Assembly: GCA_016648135.1 (NCBI GenBank)
Contig: JADDOH010003994.1
Location: forward strand, 124,001-188,000
Origin: Agrypnia vestita
Lineage: Eukaryota; Arthropoda; Insecta; Trichoptera; Phryganeidae
Direction: 5' to 3'
Length of the DNA: 64,000 bases
Each line of letters begins with the position of its first letter. The stretch's first letter is position 1. Under the pieces are notes generated by a model, which saw only the letters and a program-made list of their open reading frames with translations, made no database searches and was not told the origin of the DNA. This document shows, in pieces, positions 56,716 through 64,000 of the stretch. A program made the position numbers and the translations under genes.

Positions 56716-59650
56716 GAGACTACTATTATATATTTTGATTAATTATGTCCCCTTGGGGATAAAATCCAGTATTATGCTCTTGAAAATTCTGAGCATACTC
56801 AAAATATCCTTTTATAATATTATAATATATTTGACGTGCTGGTTTGGCCTAGTCGTCAAATGGTCGGGAGCGCAAGGAGATCACAAAGATGGGTGTTTAT
56901 TCAACATTTAGCTCAATTTAAAAACAGAAAAATCCCGTATAACGCAATTGTTTCTGCTTATGATGATGTAGATCGAACAAATATATTCTATTTATGTTGG
57001 GGAAAATATCAAATAATGGATGGGGTTTAAAAACTGGAAGCTAGTATATTTCAGTAAGTCTTTACCGCTTTCTATTTTTTTTTCAATGGAAACTATCAAA
57101 GCTTTGCAAATGGTCGCCATTTGGCTGGCGGACCACTCACATATGCGCGCATTTCAACCACCAGACATCAAAGCGTAATTTTCTGTGGAACCAATATTTC
57201 AAACATTCCAATGCTGACAAAACTTTTGTAATTCATACATTTATTGTCTTTGTTGGTTTTCTATACGTATGAATGTGTGTATGGTTATTCTAGGAAATTC
57301 GATTATTTTTTAAGCGATTCTCCTTAAGATGATTTTTTGTTGACCTTTGTGTTTAAAAATCAGTGTAACTAAATATTGGTTACCAATGATGGCTATCCAA
57401 TATTACGATACATTTTTAAAAATCCATATTTTAAGTACGCTGATAACACTATATTTGATATTTTTCCTATCATTGTGGTGGAATTATTGCAGAATTTATT
57501 TTGGTTTTTGTGCAAATGCAATGCTACAAATGTATTGTAGCTCATATACAGCGTTCTCTCATTTTCAATCCAAAGCTTTTTCAATTACTTTTAAAATATT
57601 TTTTATATGAAGTCTAGATATTCTATTTGAAGTTTAGATAGCAGAATATTAACAGTAAATATTATTTTAAATTAGAAAAATAGTATTTCTTAGTTTTTTT
57701 ATTTTTTTCGTATGCGAGTTTTATTTCTACTACCGCCACCGGGAGTCGAAATCTTAAATAAACCATAAACCAGCACAGATATCGACATTGATAATGAGAT
57801 CTATATTTTGATGTATTATATTACATATATACATATGTGTTATTTATTTTTTATTGTATTTACGTTTTGTTTTTTGTATGATTTTATTTTTCATTACAAT
57901 GATGAAATTCCCTCATCTCATTAAGCTGCATTCACTGAGGACATTCCCGCGGGACACGTTATTGGCCGGGTTTCAAGAATCGTATTAGTTTTATCGCGTG
58001 CATTTGTGGTAATCCACCCTCCGACCCTCACCCCCCCCCCCACCGCTCTCCCCCGAGAACCACGTGCGGAGGAAGAACAAGACAGTGCACTTAGATTTAC
58101 GTACTCTTTCTGTAATCCTAGACGTAGAACTCAGTTTTCTCGTTTTATCAAGAAAAAGGTTACACATTAAACAAATTACTGAAAAGTCGTTGCGTTCTTG
58201 TATCGTATACGGAATGTTGATATTTGAATGGATCTTTGTATCATTTACGGAATGCTAGACATTAGACTTGGAAACAAAGGGTTTTGTATGATTCATCATT
58301 ATCTTCATTTAGAAGAATAAATTTATGCAAATGTACGCACTTAAAAGTTTATCTTGGAAGAGACAATGGAGATTTTAATATCAATTTGAATATTGTTTTT
58401 GTTTATTTTAATTTTGACGATGTGGTCAGAATAATTAAAATAATTGTATATTGTTTTTAAAGTGAAATACTACGTGCTTTTAGGAAAAAATCTCGTGTTT
58501 ATAGAGGGAGATAATTCAAAATATTTTTTCATATACCTACATATTTCAAATTGATTAATTTAATTTTTTTTTAAATATCTTAGATCTTAAATAATAATTT
58601 TTTTCGACAATAAATGTAATAATTTATTCAATTGATTTAGCAATTTTGTTGAATGACATTTTTAAATATTGATTGTATTATTTGTATGTATCTACTTATA
58701 TTTTATTAATTACACCCATATGTTTCGATGGAAAGGTTTCTCCGAAACATGTAGGTGTAATTAATAAAATATAAGTACATACAAATAATACAATCAATAT
58801 TTATAAAATAATGTATTTAATTATTTAGTTAGTTAATAATGAAGTACATACGATGTTTAAAATTTTGATATCAAAAAAGAAAAAATCACTTAAAGCTTTT
58901 CTGGGTCCTTGATATGTACCAGAAATCACAATTTTCTCACAATCAGTAAATCGAGTGCACTAATTAGCTGTGTTATAAATAACAAGTTTATTTCTAGTAT
59001 CACTAAAGAATTAATATTCATGAGTTTTAATTCCGTTCCGGCTAATATGAAAGAACAAAACGGGTCGAGAAGAGCTTTTGTTCCTTGCTCCGATTACTGC
59101 AAAGCCGTTGGCATCTCATGTTAATCGTCAGCTTCCGGGCACGACAAATTCCACCTTAGTGCTGCTTTTCAAAGGGTTATTTTTGAAAATTTTTTGCAAG
59201 ACTCGGGAAAATAAAACATTTGCATTAATTTCGAATGCAATCGATGCTTTGCATTAAGAGGCTTTTCAAACGATTCGACTTAACTTTCAAACTAAAATCA
59301 GATGTATAATTATACTTATCCGGGTATAATCTTCATTATTACATGAATATATAAATAAATACAGAAGTAATCATAGAATTTTGTACGTGCAAATTGTAAA
59401 TAGAAATAAAAATATCGTCTCAATCAGGTAGAAATATCTGTAAGTGTAAAAACATGGTCAATAATATCGTAGAAAACATATCTGGTGTTGTCAGCACATT
59501 GAGATGATACAACAAAAAATTATGTACCTACGATGCATGCATTTATGAAAATTCTGGTTTTCTATTAAATAAAAAATGTTCAATTGTGTTTTAAATTATT
59601 ATGGCCAATAAGAATCTATCAAAGGTAGCAAGCAAGACTAGCGGTACATA
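56716..59650. other. Intergenic DNA
   Basis: Near 56845 a tggcctagtcg box-A-like motif has no box B. 57950-58080 is a GC-richer block with a C11 run (58031-58041) and a CACGTG E-box near 58061. No gene is supported. Confidence 0.35.
58664..58802. repeat. Near-perfect 139-bp hairpin
   Basis: aaatattgattgtattattt (58664) pairs with aaataatacaatcaatattt (ending 58802). The arms remain complementary through tacttatattttattaatta and tgtttcg / cgaaaca, with a loop of under 15 bp. It is a very young hairpin MITE or foldback. Confidence 0.88.
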
Positions 59651-59652
59651 TT

Positions 59653-60125
59653 GGCGTTCTAGTGCCAACCCTGATGCATGGAAATGAAGCCTGGAATTGG
59701 CAAAAGAGGAATGAAAGTAGACCGAATGCGGTGGAAATGCGGTCACTAAGACGCTTGTGTGAAAAATCTTTGGTCGATAGAGTCAGGAATGAACAAATTA
59801 GAAGTGAATGTAATGCTGACTGTAGTGTGGTAGATAAAGAATAAAGAAAGGAGTGCTGAGATGGTTTGGTCACGTGGAACGTATGAACAAGGAAAGGATG
59901 GTTAAGAAAATGTATGAGGCGAGTGTTGAAGGCAACAGGAATAGAGGACGTCCGCAAAAGACCTGGCACGATCAGATACTGTAAGTATTTGAGGATGGCC
60001 CTGTTAAAAGCCACAACAACCGTAGAACTTGTATGAGAAGATTTATGAATGTGGCCGAAACAAAGGGGTGTGCCAGCATAGAAGAGTGTGGCGTTCAATC
60101 CTCTCTGCCTACCCCTGCGGAGAAA
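59653..60125 (+). pseudogene. RTE-like non-LTR reverse transcriptase C-terminus
   Basis: The plus strand reads GVLVPTLMHGNEAWNWQKRN, RPNAVEMRSLRRLCEKSL, DRVRNEQIRSECN, then in a shifted frame GVLRWFGHVERMNKERMVKK and GRPQKTWHDQI. This is the usual C-terminal region of insect RTE-type elements (LYGSE.W to GHVERM to GRP). The copy is 5'-truncated and frame-broken. The 159-codon open frame on the minus strand over the same bases is its shadow. Confidence 0.85.
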
Positions 60126-60127
60126 GT

Positions 60128-60169
60128 TAGTGTTTTAATAATAATATTTGTATTATTAAAACACTAAGA
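60128..60169. repeat. Perfect palindrome at the RTE-like 3' end
   Basis: ttagtgttttaataata pairs with tattattaaaacactaa around atatttg. It sits exactly where the RTE-like copy ends. Confidence 0.75.
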
Positions 60170-60749
60170 TGGTAATTATCGGAGAATTAATATTTTGATG
60201 GACAAGTCACGAAATATTTTGTAAGTCAAAACATTAATATCGATCTTAAATATTGATTCACGTCATTCTGACGATGATTCTCATAAATATGAAGTTATCT
60301 TATATATGAGGAATCAAAAGTTAAAACGTACCTAACTCCGTCAACCATTTTTTTGGCAAATTACAAATATAAATAATTAAAAATATATAAATAGAAAAAT
60401 AAATTAAAAAAAAAACATTCAAATAACATGAAGTTCCTATATGAAACTCTTATTTTGCAAGTATTATTTATGTATTTTGATTTTTAAAATGGACTTATGT
60501 AAATACATTTTGAAATGAATTTAGGTTGCTTTTGAAATGCAAGCATGTGGATTAAATTTGATGATGAACTGTAAGGAAATAAATATTTTCAATGCAATTT
60601 AAGAAAGTGAAATACTTCAAAATATGTTTAAAATTTTTAATCAACACTGAAGATATTCATATTTCGTTCTTATGAATTTGAATACAGGTTTGTTTTGAAA
60701 CTCGAGCTGATTTTTAACTTCAGACTGGTACTTATAATTGTAGTTCACT

Positions 60750-61085
60750 AATATTCAAAGCAAGAGCGCACACGGGGATAACTAAACACCTTCTCAGAAC
60801 TACCGAGATGAAGGACCTCAGAGACAGAGTACGCAATGCGGAAATCCGCAGAAATTGCGACGTACAAGACATTATAAGATGGAGCAGGCACTGAAGGCGT
60901 TTCTGGAGGGACCATGTCGTGAGAATGGACCAGACGAGACTTCGTGATGCGCGGGATTCCAGAGGGGCGCCCACCACCAAGGAGACCTCCAAAGAGATGG
61001 GGAGAGAGCTGGACGTCCTCGTCACGAGACCAGGGCTGGCCTGTTAATACAGATCAAGGATCTAACAAAAGAAGAAGAAGAAATA
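60750..61085 (+). pseudogene. Second non-LTR reverse transcriptase C-terminus
   Basis: LRTTEMKDLRDRVRNAEIRR and DVQDIIRWSRH lead to FWRDHVVRMDQTRLRDARDS, then after a frame change GRPPPRRPPKRWGESW, and an agaagaagaagaa tail near 61068-61083. The tail and motif order indicate a 3' fragment of another RTE/Jockey-type family, different from 59653-60125. Confidence 0.75.
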
Positions 61086-62554
61086 ATATTTAAATTGTGG
61101 GATTGAGCTTAGAGAATATATTGACATTCAAATTAATAAAACAAAAATTTTTATTACACATTATTTAATTTTGATGGATTTCTTAAAAATTTTATGCAGT
61201 CCCAATGAAATAAGAAAAAAAATGATAGTCAACAACGTAAACTTTATTTGTTATAAGTGTGTAGGGGGTAAACGTTTTTGTATATAATACAATAATCATA
61301 AAAAGTTTGGCGTGATATTTTAAAATGTTAATGACATATGAGAAAAAGGAAAAAAAAAACTGATATATCAAATTCCGCTGCTTAAGGTACGTTCAGATAT
61401 AACACAAAAATATTTATATTTTTAGAAAAGCATTTGTATGCTTTCATTGATTAAGTTAGGTTTACTGGGTAGAATTGTTTATAACCTTGAAAAAAATGTA
61501 GGTACCGTATATTAAATTCATAAAACTAATCACAACCAACGCAAACAGTCTGCATATAACATATACCTCAAAATGCTGATATTTTCGTACTTTCTAGTTC
61601 TCGTTGCTTCTCGGTCGGATCAGGCGTTTCTAGATATTTCGAAAAGGTTGTAGATAACCCAAGATTGCTACAGGCTGTTTTAGATTCTTCGATAGTGTTA
61701 CAACTAGTGACATTACCTGACATTGCATAAATTCTTGTTACAGTATGTAAACATGTCACAGAAAAAATGCAGAGGACAAATTTTTCTTTGGATTGTGCGG
61801 TCTTTACAAGTACTTCAGTATAAAATTTATTTCCCAGTTGAAAATAACCAAATTTTTAAAAATGGAAATGGTTCATAGATTAAACATTGGAGAAAATCTG
61901 CTAAGTGTCCTATGAGTGGTATAATATATAACAGCTACAATTAAGAAATGTACTTTGTATTTTTTCAGCTCACATACACTAAAATTTACATTAAATGTTG
62001 ATACAATCAACTTGAAATAAAGTACTACGAAGAATCAAATCATCAACACAGCGAGAATTTATCATTTAATGCATACTATTATTATCTTACTATCGTTTAT
62101 CTGTTCAAAACAGATAGACGAGTAAATGTAACGGTTATTAACAAAGCACTTAAGGCTATTTGCAACTTATGCGACAGAACTAACTACTCAAACGGTTTAT
62201 GAACATTCGAACTACCATAATTTCGAAATGCAACAAGACGCGAAGACAATGAAGGAACTTAAACACCCCTACTATTAAATTTCTAGCTGTAAATTATTGT
62301 GGTCTGCTCAACAATGTCACGATCTAATAAAAGGCTATTAATCAAATAATAATAAGTTAGGGAATACTTTAAAATATACATATATAGTAATTTTTCAGTA
62401 TTCTTGGGGGACGTGTTCCTAGAAAAGTCCATCAATACCAAGATTCTACATCCATAAAAATATGTGTCTCGATTACTATGTTGAAAAAAAACGTAAAATA
62501 AAACATTTTCTCACAATATTTTGAAATATAAAAAAAAAATAGCTATACATTTGA
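61086..62554. other. AT-rich intergenic DNA, no gene seen
   Basis: Short frames only, with no repeats that I can pair. Confidence 0.4.
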
Positions 62555-62700
62555 TACATGAAGTATTAGTTGGCTATACATATAGAGTTGCTTGTTAGTC
62601 TTGTGGTTAGGATCTCGCCTCGTGATCCAAAGGTCTCGGGTTCGAATCTCTCTCTATGTCACTCCATGCACTAATACAGTAAGTTAGTCCTATTTTCATA
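62555..62700 (+). ncRNA. tRNA-like module (62589-62659) between weak inverted flanks
   Basis: Box A-like tagtcttgtgg and box B-like ggttcgaatct are at the right distance (about 35 nt). Acceptor and T stems pair poorly. The flanks agtattagttggctatacat and catgcactaatacagtaa are roughly inverted. Confidence 0.5.
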
Positions 62701-63099
62701 GCACAAGCGTTTAGATTAGTTAAAAAATAGTAAATTTATAGGCTATGTTTCCCATGAGATCTCGAATTCAGTACATTATAAATTAGTGATTCTCAATACC
62801 TTCATTAATTGTTTTTTTTTATTTTTTATTACTACTGCCTTTGCTTTTATACCCTACATATGTTCTCAATCAGTTTTTTTCGTATATTTGAATGAAAAAT
62901 GCTAGATATATCTATGGTCCTTTCCCATGACATAGTATACATAGATTTCGCAACTGATAATGATACCTTTATATTTTTAAAGTGGAATATTAAGAAATAT
63001 TATTTTTAATGAATATATGATATCCTTACAAATTATTTATTATATACACTAGAAGACGCCTTGGAATTATTTTTTTAATTCCTTGTACCTGTAGGACCA

Positions 63100-63216
63100 G
63101 TATATATATAATATTATTATATTATATATATATTATAATATATATATTTATATATATATATATATTATATTCTATATATAATATATATAATATAATACTC
63201 ATATATATATATATTT
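63100..63216. repeat. AT-alternating palindromic microsatellite
   Basis: Interrupted (ta)n blocks over about 115 bp, able to form several alternative hairpins. Confidence 0.85.
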
Positions 63217-63531
63217 AACAAACTAATAATATTACTAAAAAAACACAGTCTTGTAAAACACTTGCAGACCGAGATACTGCCAATCTAAGGCTTTGTACTA
63301 GTATTCTAGGACATACTTCTTTAAAAAAAACAACTCAAACTTAAAGTCTTTTCCCGCACCAGAAGTTTCAGGTTCTTTATTTGCTATTCTTTGGTTATTT
63401 TTTCTCTTCCCTCATCCCTCTATTTCCGCTTCTATTTTCGAAAACCTTTATGGTATCCTCTTAAACTATACACCCACATAGTCTTTTTGGAACAACATGG
63501 TATCTTCTGACATTAAGAAACTGACAAACCC

Positions 63532-63661
63532 AGATTATCGTTTGGAATGATAAATTTTCATTAACACGTGTTCAAGCTGTATATATTTTTTTTATCAGAT
63601 TATCTTTTGGAATTTTCAATTTTCATTAACGTGTGTACAAGCTGTATACATATTTTTATAT
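63532..63661 (+). repeat. Tandem duplication, 65-bp unit
   Basis: agattatcgtttggaat..attttcattaacacgtg(t)..caagctgtata at 63532 is repeated at 63597 with a few changes. Confidence 0.8.
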
Positions 63662-63827
63662 TATATTTAAGATTGAGTATATTAACGCTATGTCCGCTTA
63701 ACAACCCTGAAACTCACAAAACTAATATATTTTTTCAACATGTAACTGAACTCTGGTTTCACACTGCAGATAAAAAAAATACTTCTAGTATCTCTAGATC
63801 AGCGAAAAGACAAAGCTATATATATTA

Positions 63828-64000
63828 GGTCCTTACATATGAAATTGACGTTTAGTATGGGAGGAACATAAAGCCGATTTTTTTTATTATAATATATTTA
63901 TTTAATCAAAGTATGTACCATTGCTATCTATGCACTTTTGCCATCTCATAGGTAGTTCATCGATCCCTTTACTTAAAAAACCATTCGGACGGGAATCGAT
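63828..64000 (-). mobile_element. mariner element, 3' end, running off the window
   Basis: TA then aggtccttacatatgaaatt at 63826-63847 is a mariner-like terminal repeat. The coding part (63902-64000) is described in the next entry. Confidence 0.8.
63902..64000 (-). CDS. mariner transposase C-terminus (partial)
   Basis: The minus strand reads IDSRPNGFLSKGIDELPMRW and then QKCIDSNGTYFD before a TAA at 63904-63902. The GI..LP.RWQKCI...G.YF pattern is the end of mariner transposases. The 33 codons visible are open; the rest lies right of the window, so intactness cannot be judged. Confidence 0.85.
   Translation of the reverse strand: MDSRPNGFLSKGIDELPMRWQKCIDSNGTYFD

Noticed and set aside
56836..56900. 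tRNA-like sequence with box A tggcctagtcg
   Set aside because: No box B or T arm at the expected distance.
59619..60098. 159-codon minus-strand open frame
   Set aside because: It is the antisense shadow of the RTE-like C-terminal coding region, which has recognisable motifs on the plus strand.
1..64000. CRISPR arrays, bacterial operons or horizontally acquired gene clusters
   Set aside because: No regularly spaced direct repeats with unique spacers and no ribosome-binding-site-led gene runs; spliced eukaryotic genes are present.

Overview
This is AT-rich nuclear DNA from an arthropod, almost certainly an insect. The evidence is spliced genes with GT-AG introns, an insect-type transposable-element load (Ty3/gypsy, Penelope-like, CR1-like and RTE-like non-LTR elements, mariner, IS630/Tc1-like, hAT, pogo-like, many MITEs), and two genes whose protein families are standard in insects. 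I do not assign an order.

Two host genes lie on the + strand. (1) About 1454-3646 holds the last three coding exons (319 codons) of an SLC36/PAT-type proton-coupled amino-acid transporter; its 5' exons lie to the left of the window or were not found. (2) 26888-38243 holds a complete-looking six-exon SOCS gene of the SOCS6/SOCS7 (Drosophila Socs16D-like) class. It encodes 602 residues with a long disordered N-terminal exon, an SH2 domain split over two exons, and a C-terminal SOCS box. Its introns are full of mobile-element debris.

The rest is mostly mobile-element sequence. 1-660: mariner/Tc1-like relic. 4971-5358: TA-flanked MITE. About 8800-16975: a minus-strand Ty3/gypsy retrotransposon (gag, protease, RT, RNase H, integrase, all damaged), split by a 4.6-kb inverted-repeat insert (9521-14086). 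That insert contains two head-to-head IS630/Tc1-like copies forming a giant palindrome, with further MITEs nested inside. 17290-20960: inverted repeats bracketing a CR1-like relic, which itself carries a hairpin MITE. 22600-23345: Penelope-like GIY-YIG endonuclease. 23395-24493: pogo-like element carrying a second MITE that contains a tRNA-like module. 35454-36753: hAT element with a perfect 8-bp target duplication. 41195-41953: TTAA-flanked inverted-repeat element. 44480-46210: an unexplained, relatively GC-rich, tandem-repeat-bearing unit behind a textbook CCAAT/TATA/initiator promoter. 49980-61070: several non-LTR 3' fragments. 63828-64000: end of a mariner element that continues out of the window.

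The most unusual themes are the readable nesting chronology in 8800-16975 (including an empty MITE site preserved in the opposite palindrome arm), the recurrent tRNA-like modules sitting between inverted repeats (24195, 50718, 51018, and more weakly 53391 and 62589), and the promoter-driven unit at 44578-46210. I found no CRISPR array, rRNA or clearly functional tRNA. Long stretches (for example 5359-7200, 38244-41190, 56716-59650, 61076-62550) show no supportable gene.
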